NCBI RefSeq assembly: GCF_000018865.1
Contig: NC_010175.1
Span: 496,001-560,000 of the forward strand
DNA length: 64,000 nucleotides
DNA from: Chloroflexus aurantiacus J-10-fl
Lineage (GTDB): Bacteria > Chloroflexota > Chloroflexia > Chloroflexales > Chloroflexaceae
Direction: 5' to 3'
Shown here: positions 8,628 through 17,274 of the stretch, one piece after another
How positions within the stretch are numbered: the first letter of the stretch is position 1
Layout of the letters: every line of letters begins with the position of its first letter
Notes under the pieces: generated by a model
Told to the model about the DNA's origin: nothing
The model's input: only the letters and a program-made list of their open reading frames with translations
Database searches by the model: none
Translations under genes and position numbers: made by a program

Positions 8628-9095
8628 ATGAGCACGCAATTGCCTACACCACCTCCAGATGATCTGCTCGATGCGGCGCTTCGCCACGAATTACGTTGGG
8701 AGGCTCCGCCCGAACTGACCAATCGCTTACTGCACCTGGTGCCTGGTGCAGTTCCGATGGCCACGGCAGAAATCTCTCCCCTTCCCCGTTGGCGCCTTTA
8801 TGTTGCGATAGCTTTGATGTCACTGCTGATCCTGGTCTCGATACCTAGTGCATCGTACCTCTATCAGCTCGTCTGGTTCCAATGGGGGTTTGCGCAATTC
8901 ATTGCGCAACTTGAGGCATTGCCGGCCCGGCTACTGCAAACCTTCTACGAGACGATGCCATTTGCCCGCGAATTAGTCAGTATCATTGCGCTGATCCGCG
9001 ATCAGTTGCACTGGCTACTCGTTGCACTTGTGCTCTGGATTATTCTCGATAACTGGCAACCTGAAAGGCGACTGGTTCATCAGGAGAGTAAGTAA
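8628..9095 (+). CDS. Small membrane protein, putative anti-sigma partner
   Basis: 155 residues. The first 55 are soluble ('DDLLDAALRHELRWEAPPELTNRLLHLV'), which could be a sigma-binding helix; then a strong transmembrane segment (about 57-76, LYVAIALMSLLILVSIPSA), a periplasmic or outer stretch, and a second hydrophobic segment near the end (LHWLLVALVLWIILDNW). No zinc-binding HxxxCxxC anti-sigma motif is present. Assignment as an anti-sigma factor rests only on its coupling to the sigma gene (3 bp apart, AGGAGG spanning the stop) and its topology. Confidence 0.6.
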   Translation: MSTQLPTPPPDDLLDAALRHELRWEAPPELTNRLLHLVPGAVPMATAEISPLPRWRLYVAIALMSLLILVSIPSASYLYQLVWFQWGFAQFIAQLEALPARLLQTFYETMPFARELVSIIALIRDQLHWLLVALVLWIILDNWQPERRLVHQESK

Positions 9096-9522
9096 GAGCA
9101 GTCGCTTCGTGCAGAACACGGGTGTGAGTGCTGGACGTACGAATAAGGTTGCTTTGCTACCGGTACGGCTCGAATTGATGGTGATTAAGCGAAGCAAGCA
9201 TTCACCGATTATGTCAACCTGATAACCTGGCATTCAGGACACGCCAGCCAGCTATCACCATGATCCTTCACCTGAACGATATACCACCGGTAGGGGCGAC
9301 GCATGCGTCGCCCCTACTGCTACGCCGATAATGATCCACCAGCGCCTCGCCGGTGGCATACCTGCTAACGCTTCAGCACGAGGATCGCACCCGAACAATG
9401 CACATTAGAGCAGGATGTACTATTAGACCGATGAACACGGATCACCGTAAGCCATCTGTGAACATCTGTCACGTCTGTGCCCATCCGCACGTCCGTAATG
9501 TGCAAACCCTGGCGCTGAACGT
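9096..9522. other. Convergent intergenic region with repeats
   Basis: Lies between convergent genes. Contains the perfect palindrome at 9290-9317 and a degenerate repeat at about 9430-9500 with the phrases ATGAACACGGATCACCG and CATCTGTGAACATCTGTCAC, of the kind found scattered as decayed repeats in chloroflexal genomes. No gene is supported. Confidence 0.5.
9290..9317. repeat. Palindromic GTAGGGGCG element, copy 2 (perfect palindrome)
   Basis: GTAGGGGCGACGCA followed at once by its exact reverse complement, 28 bp in all. Located between two convergent genes. Confidence 0.85.
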
Positions 9523-10128
9523 TTACACAGTCGGAACCGGTTCACTCCAGATATAACTGGCCCAACTTTCCGCTGGATAGACCCGCTGCGGACGGAGTGG
9601 ATTGATGCGTGTATTCAGCATCGTTCCGCGACGTAGATGCGATAAACCGGTCTCTTCCACCAGCCAGATAACCCTGGCCTCGTAAGGACGATTGGCCGGA
9701 GGATAGACCCACAGCGTGAGTTCAACCTCTACTGCTCGCACCAGAATCGCACGCTTGTATGATCCAACAATGGCGACACGCAATACCTCGGCCCGTGCGG
9801 GCAAGGCCGTAGCCAGATCGCGTTCTATCGCCTGTTGAATGACCGCTCGTCGCCGCTCAAAACGACGAATTGCCGAATGCACTGGTGGAATCAACAGCAG
9901 CGACGTGCTGATAATCGCGTAGGGAAGCATCTGACCAAGTTTAATGCGTTGTTCGTCGCCATTAATTGTTCGACAACGAAAATGCAGAACACCTTCACTC
10001 CGGTCAGGTTCCAGGTTACCAGTACAGACCAGTGGCCCAATGACACGGGCCAAATCAGGCATGAAAACCAGTCCAGTTGTGCCACAAATAAAACCTAACA
10101 ACAGACTGAGAGCGATTCGAGCCAGCAT
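9523..10128 (-). CDS. Membrane protein of unknown function
   Basis: 201 residues, not recognised. A hydrophobic N-terminal segment (residues about 3-25, LSLLLGFICGTTGLVFMPDLA), a 35-residue extracytoplasmic stretch with two Cys (LVCTGNLEPDRSEGVLHFRC), a second membrane segment (LPYAIISTSLLLIPPVH), a basic helix (RRFERRRAVIQQAIERDL), then a beta-rich soluble domain ending in YIWSEPVPTV. The start is fixed by AAGGAG six bases before the ATG. It lies downstream of the hybrid kinase gene on the same strand with a 152-bp gap. Function unknown. Confidence 0.65.
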   Translation of the reverse strand: MLARIALSLLLGFICGTTGLVFMPDLARVIGPLVCTGNLEPDRSEGVLHFRCRTINGDEQRIKLGQMLPYAIISTSLLLIPPVHSAIRRFERRRAVIQQAIERDLATALPARAEVLRVAIVGSYKRAILVRAVEVELTLWVYPPANRPYEARVIWLVEETGLSHLRRGTMLNTRINPLRPQRVYPAESWASYIWSEPVPTV

Positions 10129-10280
10129 AGTGCGCTCCTTGCGCCGTGTGGTGTGGGTTTCCGGTAATGAGATCGGTCATGATCTACGGCAGTGGAGACA
10201 TGGGGCAGCGATTGGCGCACAGCACCGATCTCTGTATGATGTCAGATTGTAGCACACCGTGCGTACCAACATGAACGGAA

Positions 10281-13200
10281 TTATATGGCATGTTGTGAAG
10301 ACGCCAGAAACTGCTCAATCCGTTCGACCAATTGACGCAGACGGATCGGCTTCGCAAAATAGTCATTTGCTCCAGCCGACAGGCACCGTTCACGATCACC
10401 CGGCATCGCCAGTGCCGTCACCGCAATGATAGGCGTAGCAGCAAATGCCGCGTCGGCACGCAGCCGTTGTATCACTTCCAGGCCATCGAGTCCCGGCATT
10501 TGAATATCCATGATGATCAGATCAGGGCGCCACTCAGCAGCAATCTGCAATGCTTCTTTCCCTTGACACGCCACTCTTACCTCGTACCCCTGGGCAACCA
10601 GGTAATCGCTAAGGGTGACCCGATTGACCTCATTATCTTCCGCCAGTAATATTCGTCGGCTGAGCGGGCGCCGCGGAGCGGTTGAGGATGTCGTTTTTGT
10701 GACAGTAATCTGACTTAGCGCACGCCGAAGCATAAGTCGATTGATTGGCTTCACCAGATACGCTGCGGCTCCAGCAGCCAATCCACGCTCTGGTTCATCA
10801 ACTACCGACACAATGATCACCGGAACCTGTCGCAGATCGGGGTCGCGGCGCAGGTCGGCCAGTATCTCCCATCCTGAACGATCTGGCATCTGCACATCGA
10901 GCAAAATCAGATCGGGACGTAACGCCTGTACCTGCTCAACCGCACCTTTGCCATACGAGCATATAACAGGTTGAATCTGCAATTCTTCGAGATAACGGGC
11001 CAGTTGATCGGCAGTCGTTGCCGAGTCTTCGATGATCAGGGCTAATTGCACCGGAGGAAGTTCATCAGCAGACGAGGATGCTGCGATGTGCGTCACGGGC
11101 TGGTACGGCAGCGTGACCGTAAACCTGCTACCCACACCGGGCATACTCTCAACTTCCACCTTGCCACCGTGCAGTTCGACAAGGCGACGCACCAGCACTA
11201 ACCCCAACCCAGTACCTTCATGCTGCCGACTCAAACCGCTATCAAGCTGGACAAACGGCTGAAACAGACGCGACAAATCCTCTTCCGCAATCCCAATACC
11301 GGTATCGCTCACCGTGAACGCAATCGTTCCCTGCGTAGTATCTGTTGTCACCTGCAAGCTCACCGCACCACCTGCCGGCGTAAATTTCACGGCATTACTC
11401 AGCAAATTGACCAGAATCTGCTTCAGGCGACGTGGATCGGCAACGAACCGGGCATGGGGATCGTCAAGCTGAATAGAAAGGTGAATCTGTTTCTTTGTCG
11501 CCTGCTCTTTGACGAGGGCCATACTTGCTTCACAGACATCGCTGGCGGCGACTACCTCTTTCACCAGTTCAATCCGGTTGGCTTCAATCTTCGCCAGATC
11601 AAGGACATCATTAATCAGCGCCAGCAGATGCCGTCCACTCGCCTCAATGGCCCGGATTGCCTTCTGTTGCTGGTCGCGCAACGGGCCATACAATTCTTCC
11701 AGCAGACTCTCGCTCAAAGCCAGGATTGAATTGAGTGGTGTGCGCAGCTCGTGGCTCATGTTGGCGAGAAATTCATCTTTGGTGCGGGCAGCCCGGAGAA
11801 GTTCCGCATTGGCCCGGTGCAACTCAGCGGTACGTTCAGCAACCCGCTGCGCCAGGAGATCGCGCTCTACCTGCAAGGCCAGTTCAGCGTTGCGCCACGC
11901 CGTTACATCACGCACAATTGCAATCGCTTCCTCTGCCGGCAAAGCAGCTTTGATGCGCGCCTCGAAGAAATATTCTTTGGCTTCAACGATCAACTGATAC
12001 GCCAATGTCTGGAGTTCGCCAGAGGCGAACGCAGCGCTTAGCGCCTGCCGATACTGCGTTGCAATTGCGGCTGGAAAGAGCTGTTCGAGTGTGCTGTTAA
12101 TCATCGCTGTCGGGGCCATCGGCAATACCATCGACTCGGCAGCCACCACATCAACGACCTGCCCATCAGGCCGTAACCGCAATACCAGATCAGGCAAAGC
12201 ACTCACGATCAGATGATTACGCTGCTCACTGGTGCGCAGTTGTGCCTCTTGTTGACTCACCAGCAGGCCAAAGATGATGTCACGCACCAGCTCGTCCAGC
12301 AACTGTATTTCATCATGGTCAAAAGCCGCGGGTTGACCGGCATAGAAACACAACACCGCAGGCGGCTCATCAGGCACTACCAGCGGGAAACCGGCCATTG
12401 CCCGTAGACCATACGCTACAGCCTGCGAACGCCACGCTGCACAACGCGGATCGGTAGCGAGGTCATTGATAACGACCCGATCACCCTGACATACCGGTGA
12501 AAGTGTCATTGCCAACTGCTCGCCGGTGAGCAGGTGTACAAGTGACTGATCGAGTTCCTTCGCACTATGTATAGCGATGGTCTCGAATCGGCTTGTTACC
12601 AGGTTATGACGACCAATCCACACCAACCGAAAGCCACCCTCGCCAATCCCGACCTGACACACCTCTTGAAAGATGCGTTGTGGATCACGTTCACGAATAA
12701 TCATCTGATTGATCGCACTCAGCAACGCATAGGTACGGGTCAAACGACGCTGCCGCGCTTCGTGGCGCTGCCGAATCGCTACAAACAGAAAGAAGATAGC
12801 AACACTGGCAATAGCCAGTACCGTTCGGCTGATGGCATCCGCCGACCACCAGAACGGTAGGTAGTTTGTTCCCAGACAGAAGGCGATTGACCAGACCCTA
12901 CCGTAGCGGGGAATATCAGATATTGCCACTGCATCACGGATGACGATATCCAGATCGGAAATGTAGGGTGAAGGAACAGCTCTGCCACCGGTAAAGACGG
13001 CTAATGGCCGTAGTGACTCCTCTGTTGCATCAACCAGGACAAATTCGAGATCAGGTGTTGTCACCGGTCTTAACGCCTGCTCGATCACCTCCCCCGGTAC
13101 AATCAAGAAGGCAACCATCCCGCGAATGCGTTGTCGTCGTTCTTCCACCGATTGTGGTGGCAGGCTGCCACTGTACACCGGTGCAAACAACAAGACCGCA

Positions 13201-14324
13201 GGGGCCGGATCACTGGCCAGATACGATTGCAACGGTGCTGTTATCACCACCTGACCACTATCACGCGCCTGTTCGATAGCTGCTCGCCGCACCGGATCGG
13301 CTGCCAGATCAAGCCCTAGCACAGCCCGCCGACGGGCAAACGGTTCCAGGTAGGTGATTGGATAGTATTCATCACGGGTATCGGCTGGTCTGGCAGTTGC
13401 ATCGGGTTCGCGAATCCTGAAATCAGGCAGTCCGGTCTCCTGCATTGCATGTTCAAACGCTGTTCGTTGCTGCAATGGAATCCGTGGTATCCAACTAACC
13501 GCCCGTAATGCCGGCAAACGCGCCAGTTGGGTACGACTAAAGACGCTAAATTCATGCTGATCAACCCGTTGTGAAGCAAGAAACAGCGCACTCTGACTTA
13601 GCAGCGCCTGCTCATAGATCGTCAGCCGATCATTAATCAGACTCACCACCTCGTTGACATCTGCTTGCAGTTGTGTCGTAAACTGACGGTTGGCATCACG
13701 CCAGATGAGTTGCAGACTGAACAGCATGAGCGCCAGTAAAAGACTACTCACCGGCCACAACCATGGTTCACGCATTGGCCGTCGTTGCCGGTAGTACTCG
13801 CCGAGCACCATCCACGGCGTGACGAGCCAGACTCCGGCGACCAGATTGAGCCACCATTGCAGAGCAACTATTGGCGGACTGCTTACCAGGGGTTGCTGCA
13901 CAACCACCAGCACCATCACAGCTAGAAACGGTGCCGGTAATACAGCCAGTGCCAGTAAACCACACACCACCAGCGTATAGCGGATAGAGGAAGGGGGTAA
14001 GGTTCTCCCGAAGCGACGCACCAGCCAATTCACCAGCCAGGCCTGGATGATCGCGCTCAGACCAAAGACGAGGGCCGCAGCAAGCAGGCGCTCGGACGAC
14101 AGCCCTAGTTGCCGGAAAACCACCGTGTAGGCAATGAATGCTCCAATGAAAATAATCGGCAAGAGGCGCTTGCCGGCCAGCAAGACCCCCCCTGCCGCAA
14201 ATCCGCCGGCTACCCATAACAAAGGAATGCCACGATTAGCCAGCAGTGGTTGAGCACCCACCCAAATCAAGACGGCATATACTACCCCAAAACTGATGAG
14301 CGCCCTGCGCGACCACTGAGCCAT
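10281..14324 (-). CDS. Hybrid sensor histidine kinase: membrane sensor, CHASE, GAF, PAS, HisKA, HATPase, two receivers
   Basis: 1,347 residues from the ATG at 14324 (AGGATGG upstream; a TTG at 14357 is less likely). Order: about 200 residues of membrane helices resembling a MASE1-type sensor (GIPLLWVAGGFAAGGVLL), a CHASE-like outer domain (VSWIPRIPLQQRTAFEHAMQ, YYPITYLEPF) closed by a further helix, a GAF domain (RDPQRIFQEVCQVGIGEGGF), a PAS domain (LIVSALPDLVLRLRPDG), a HisKA helix with phospho-acceptor His near residue 858 in MSHELRTPLNSIL, an HATPase domain (NLLSNAVKFTP, DTGIGI, GTGLGL), then two receiver domains with phospho-acceptor Asp in LILLDVQMPDRSG and LIIMDIQMPGLDG and Lys in VKPI and AKPI. 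Membrane-bound multistep phosphorelay kinase; signal unknown. No separate output regulator is adjacent. Confidence 0.9.
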   Translation of the reverse strand: MAQWSRRALISFGVVYAVLIWVGAQPLLANRGIPLLWVAGGFAAGGVLLAGKRLLPIIFIGAFIAYTVVFRQLGLSSERLLAAALVFGLSAIIQAWLVNWLVRRFGRTLPPSSIRYTLVVCGLLALAVLPAPFLAVMVLVVVQQPLVSSPPIVALQWWLNLVAGVWLVTPWMVLGEYYRQRRPMREPWLWPVSSLLLALMLFSLQLIWRDANRQFTTQLQADVNEVVSLINDRLTIYEQALLSQSALFLASQRVDQHEFSVFSRTQLARLPALRAVSWIPRIPLQQRTAFEHAMQETGLPDFRIREPDATARPADTRDEYYPITYLEPFARRRAVLGLDLAADPVRRAAIEQARDSGQVVITAPLQSYLASDPAPAVLLFAPVYSGSLPPQSVEERRQRIRGMVAFLIVPGEVIEQALRPVTTPDLEFVLVDATEESLRPLAVFTGGRAVPSPYISDLDIVIRDAVAISDIPRYGRVWSIAFCLGTNYLPFWWSADAISRTVLAIASVAIFFLFVAIRQRHEARQRRLTRTYALLSAINQMIIRERDPQRIFQEVCQVGIGEGGFRLVWIGRHNLVTSRFETIAIHSAKELDQSLVHLLTGEQLAMTLSPVCQGDRVVINDLATDPRCAAWRSQAVAYGLRAMAGFPLVVPDEPPAVLCFYAGQPAAFDHDEIQLLDELVRDIIFGLLVSQQEAQLRTSEQRNHLIVSALPDLVLRLRPDGQVVDVVAAESMVLPMAPTAMINSTLEQLFPAAIATQYRQALSAAFASGELQTLAYQLIVEAKEYFFEARIKAALPAEEAIAIVRDVTAWRNAELALQVERDLLAQRVAERTAELHRANAELLRAARTKDEFLANMSHELRTPLNSILALSESLLEELYGPLRDQQQKAIRAIEASGRHLLALINDVLDLAKIEANRIELVKEVVAASDVCEASMALVKEQATKKQIHLSIQLDDPHARFVADPRRLKQILVNLLSNAVKFTPAGGAVSLQVTTDTTQGTIAFTVSDTGIGIAEEDLSRLFQPFVQLDSGLSRQHEGTGLGLVLVRRLVELHGGKVEVESMPGVGSRFTVTLPYQPVTHIAASSSADELPPVQLALIIEDSATTADQLARYLEELQIQPVICSYGKGAVEQVQALRPDLILLDVQMPDRSGWEILADLRRDPDLRQVPVIIVSVVDEPERGLAAGAAAYLVKPINRLMLRRALSQITVTKTTSSTAPRRPLSRRILLAEDNEVNRVTLSDYLVAQGYEVRVACQGKEALQIAAEWRPDLIIMDIQMPGLDGLEVIQRLRADAAFAATPIIAVTALAMPGDRERCLSAGANDYFAKPIRLRQLVERIEQFLASSQHAI

Positions 14325-14393
14325 GCGTATCCATCCTGGTAGCGTGAGAAACAACAAACCCTACCAGCATGTATCGTAGCATGGTGCAACTGT

Positions 14394-14882
14394 TTATGCT
14401 AGCGTGGTTGACATCTCAGCCAACTGACGGTATGCGCCGGCAAAATAGAGCAAGGGATCGCCTTCTGCTGCTCGCCGGAGGGCAATCACCCGACCCAGCA
14501 CGATGAGATGATCGCCACCATCCAAAATTCGCTCACGGGAACAGACCAGCGTCGCGAGGCTAGCAGACAAGACCGGTGCGCCGGCCAGCTCCTCTAATGC
14601 CACCTCAATATCCGGCTGTGGCCGACCGGCAAAATGACGGGCAATCGCTTCCTGGTCAGCCCGCAGAATATTGACGGCGAAATGACTGGCAGCACTAATG
14701 ACCGGAGCCATCCGAGCTTTCCGATCAACACACACCAGCAGCAACAGCGGATCGAGCGATACTGACGTGAGGGAGTTCGCAGTCATCCCACGGATATGAT
14801 CACCATCGCTTGCAGTAATGACGGTAACCCCAGTAGCGAACAGTCCTATCGTAGAGCGATACTCGCGTGGATCAATGGACAT
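14394..14882 (-). CDS. Flavin reductase-like domain protein
   Basis: 162 residues with the NAD(P)H:FMN/FAD oxidoreductase split-barrel pattern: 'YRSTIGLFATGVTVITAS', 'GMTANSLTSVSLDPLLLLVCVDRKA', 'FAVNILRADQEAIARHFA', 'LVCSRERILDGGDHLIVLGRV' and the terminal 'PLLYFAGAYRQL'. Such proteins reduce free flavin for a partner monooxygenase or bind FMN themselves. No monooxygenase partner is nearby, so its client is unknown. ATG at 14882; an in-frame TTG 12 bp upstream is unlikely. It lies 69 bp before the start of the hybrid kinase on the same strand; co-transcription is possible. Confidence 0.85.
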   Translation of the reverse strand: MSIDPREYRSTIGLFATGVTVITASDGDHIRGMTANSLTSVSLDPLLLLVCVDRKARMAPVISAASHFAVNILRADQEAIARHFAGRPQPDIEVALEELAGAPVLSASLATLVCSRERILDGGDHLIVLGRVIALRRAAEGDPLLYFAGAYRQLAEMSTTLA

Positions 14883-14894
14883 AATGCGTCTCAA

Positions 14895-15409
14895 TCATTT
14901 TCAAAACCTTTTCCTTTTATAAGTATACACCCGATTTGGTGATGATTCGCAACTATCTCCGCTGCTATCCAGGAAAACTCAACACAAAACGCACTGTTCA
15001 CTTCCCACAGCCATACAGTCAGGTACTGCATAGCGTGCGGCAACATGGGATTTACACGCACTCAGCACCCACGGACTGCCAGGGGTACCGCTGCACAACA
15101 CACCTGATCGTGAGTACGGCTGATGCAGAAGCGTGGCTTCTGCACGCCAAACCATGCGGCCCGCACAACTATAACGGGGAATGGTATCCACGCCGGTTTG
15201 TGATACCAGGGTGTGTGCAGGAGGAACACCGGTTGTGCGCATCCACGATCAGATGCACTGCCGACGTAATCAAGCGTCCCATGACCGCGATGAGACCAGA
15301 TGTGATATAACCGTTGGTCAAAACCATTTGTATCTCAAGCCGCTCTGTGCTATGCTGTACAAAACGGTATACTGTCGTAAGATCGGTTTTTGGGAGAGCA
15401 GGTGCAACT
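14895..15409. other. Intergenic region with degenerate dispersed repeat
   Basis: Positions about 15100-15180 (CCTGATCGTGAGTACGGCTG, then a hairpin GCAGAAGCGTGGCTTCTGC) resemble the longer repeats at 50745-50890 and 55900-56010. A TTGTAT (15328-15333), 17 bp, TATGCT (15351-15356) pair, and a TATACT at 15368, precede the hypothetical gene at 15410. No gene supported here. Confidence 0.45.
15328..15373 (+). promoter_or_regulatory. Possible promoter of the gene at 15410
   Basis: TTGTAT, 17-bp spacer, TATGCT; a consensus-like TATACT follows at 15368-15373 but lacks a good -35. Weak evidence. Confidence 0.3.
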
Positions 15410-15865
15410 ATGACGATCACCGATCGCATGCTAACCGGCGCTATCGCCAACAATCCCGGCAATTACCATGGCGATGGTGAATGGCGCTACTCAATCACTC
15501 AGCGTACTATCTACTTCAGCAAAGCCGCTGCACCCGATCCACGCGATCAGGAGCCGTTTTTCCCGCTCCCATCACTCAATCCAGACGGTTCGGGGCGTAT
15601 GGAACGTGCGTTTCGCCAGTTCATTCGCCGGCGCTGGCCACCCAGCCGCTGCACCGAACTAGAGAAATTTGCCGAGCGGCGCGGCTGGCATCTGGCGATG
15701 GAATTGAAATACGGTGGTGGAGCACTTGAAGATCACGAGGCTGCCGAGTGGCAATATGTCGTCAATCGCGAACTTCAGCGCCTGGCCGCCGAAGTTCGCG
15801 CCCGCATCGCCGAGTTAGAGCAACAGGCTACTCAATCTGAGCCGACACCTGCATCTGGCGGGTAA
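15410..15865 (+). CDS. Conserved-looking hypothetical protein
   Basis: 151 residues, not recognised. Soluble and charged: 'MTITDRMLTGAIANNPGNYH', a basic middle (RAFRQFIRRRWPPSRC), 'ELEKFAERRGWHLAMELKYGGGALEDHEAAEW', and a C-terminal coiled-coil-like helix (NRELQRLAAEVRARIAELEQQ). No signal peptide or membrane segment. The ATG at 15410 follows GAGCAGGTG; upstream codons look like repeat-derived sequence. Its last 38 bp overlap the 3' end of the convergent gene at 15828. Function unknown. Confidence 0.65.
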   Translation: MTITDRMLTGAIANNPGNYHGDGEWRYSITQRTIYFSKAAAPDPRDQEPFFPLPSLNPDGSGRMERAFRQFIRRRWPPSRCTELEKFAERRGWHLAMELKYGGGALEDHEAAEWQYVVNRELQRLAAEVRARIAELEQQATQSEPTPASGG

Positions 15866-16208
15866 ACGCTCGCCCCAACTGGCGGTATACCAGCGTTGCC
15901 GTGATGGTGTAGGATTCACCGGGCTGAGCCTTACCAATCAGTGGCACCTCGGCTTCCAGCGCCTCGCCATCGACGGTAACGCTGCCCTGCGCCCCCCCGG
16001 CGAATTGCACATCAAAAATCACATTGACCGGTCGGCTACCAGGCCCATACCCCCAGCTCAACATTGCATACATTGGCTCAATACCACTAAGGCTGGTGAT
16101 CCGTGGATGGCGGAGCCGGGCCGGAATCAATGCCCCGCGCACGATCATATATATCACAACCGACCAAAAAGAGAGCCAGAAACCGCGTTGCAAGGCTTTG
16201 ACGTTCAT
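15828..16208 (-). CDS. Single-pass membrane protein of unknown function
   Basis: 126 residues, not recognised. One membrane segment near the N terminus (residues about 9-29, GFWLSFWSVVIYMIVRGALIP), then a beta-sandwich-like exported part ('PVNVIFDVQFAGGAQGSVTVDG', 'GESYTITATLVYRQLGRAF'). Last gene of the rfbD operon; its ATG overlaps the yhbY stop by 4 bp. The 3' end overlaps the convergent gene at 15410-15865 by 38 bp, and no terminator separates them. Confidence 0.65.
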   Translation of the reverse strand: MNVKALQRGFWLSFWSVVIYMIVRGALIPARLRHPRITSLSGIEPMYAMLSWGYGPGSRPVNVIFDVQFAGGAQGSVTVDGEALEAEVPLIGKAQPGESYTITATLVYRQLGRAFTRQMQVSAQIE

Positions 16209-16492
16209 ACCTGTATCTTCCTCTGCGTCGGATCGGCATGCTGACGGAACAGGATCGCTGTATGGCCGATGATCGCTACCAGATCAGCCCCGGTTTCGCT
16301 AACAATCGTCTCGGTTAGCGATTGTTTCATGTCCTTATGATCAAGAAACCGCACCTTGATCAATTCATGGGCATTCAACTCTTGCTCAATCTTGGCCAGG
16401 ATACCCTCCGTCAAGCCATTCTTGCCAATCATCACCGTGACCGGCAACGGATGGGCCAGCCGACGCAAATATGCACGTTGCGCAGGTTTCAT
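16205..16492 (-). CDS. yhbY: YhbY/CRM-domain RNA-binding protein
   Basis: 95 residues, the full length of bacterial YhbY. The CRM domain is complete: 'KPAQRAYLRRLAHPLPVTVMIGKNGLTEGILAKIEQELNAHELIKVRFLDH' followed by 'VSETGADLVAIIGHTAILFRQ', with the GxxGLTEG loop that contacts RNA. The family binds pre-50S ribosomal particles. It is embedded in a polysaccharide-type operon with 4-bp ATGA overlaps on both sides, so its expression is tied to two glycosyltransferases, an odd pairing with no known functional link. Confidence 0.92.
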   Translation of the reverse strand: MKPAQRAYLRRLAHPLPVTVMIGKNGLTEGILAKIEQELNAHELIKVRFLDHKDMKQSLTETIVSETGADLVAIIGHTAILFRQHADPTQRKIQV

Positions 16493-17274
16493 CGTGGAGC
16501 AACCTCCTCAATTGGGGTCGATGTCACATCATACTTTCCACACAAATCGTTGATCCGCACCCGCAGCACATCCCGCAGATTCCGCCAAGAGTCACGGAGC
16601 GGATTCACTTTTGTCTCGGTGCCATAACGCCATTTCACCGGAATTTCGCAAATGGCATAGCCTCGACGCTGAGCTAAAAAGAGCAGTTCAACATCGTAGG
16701 CAGTCACTGCTGCCCCACGCACTATCGGCGCATCATCGCCATAAATGCGCACACGCTGAAAGAGATCACGGGCAACCGCTCGCCGTAATGCTTTAAAACC
16801 ACACTGGGTATCGTTAATCCCCCGCAGTGCTACCAGCCGAATAATCCAGTTGAAGACCCGGCCCATCACGTGACGATACCAGGGTTCGCCCTCACGCGAT
16901 GCCCCTATCCCCTCACGCGAACCGATGGCAATGGGATAGCCACGTTCAATTGCCGCTCGCAAGCGCGGCCATTCTTCGATTGGGGTTGCCAGATCAGCAT
17001 CACAGAGCAGGATAATGTCACCCCGCGCTGCCAGAGCACCGGTGCGTACCGCAAATCCCTTGCCACGATGCTCACAGCGCAACACCGTGGCACCGGCTGC
17101 TTCTGCTACCTCTGCCGTGCGATCCTCACTGCCGTCGTCAACCACAATCACTTCGGCAGTGTACGGTTCGTTGACCAGAAACGCCTTGATAGCTGCCAGA
17201 GTGGCCGGCAAGCGCCGCTCTTCATTGTAGGCAGGAATCACAATGGATAGGAATGGCTCATTGTTCGTCGTCAT
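16489..17274 (-). CDS. Family 2 glycosyltransferase, dolichyl/polyprenyl-phosphate-sugar synthase type
   Basis: 261 residues, GT-A fold: 'LSIVIPAYNEERRLPATL', 'EVIVVDDGSEDRTAEVA', 'GKGFAVRTGALAARGDIILLCDADLATP' with the DAD metal site, 'AIGSREG', 'NDTQCGFKALRRAVA', and a final 'EIPVKWRYGTETKVNPLRDSWRNL'. This is the layout of the DPG/DPM synthase subfamily, which transfers a sugar from a nucleotide donor to a polyprenyl phosphate at the membrane. No C-terminal membrane helices are present. The start codon overlaps the stop of the upstream GT2 gene by 4 bp. Confidence 0.88.
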   Translation of the reverse strand: MTTNNEPFLSIVIPAYNEERRLPATLAAIKAFLVNEPYTAEVIVVDDGSEDRTAEVAEAAGATVLRCEHRGKGFAVRTGALAARGDIILLCDADLATPIEEWPRLRAAIERGYPIAIGSREGIGASREGEPWYRHVMGRVFNWIIRLVALRGINDTQCGFKALRRAVARDLFQRVRIYGDDAPIVRGAAVTAYDVELLFLAQRRGYAICEIPVKWRYGTETKVNPLRDSWRNLRDVLRVRINDLCGKYDVTSTPIEEVAPR

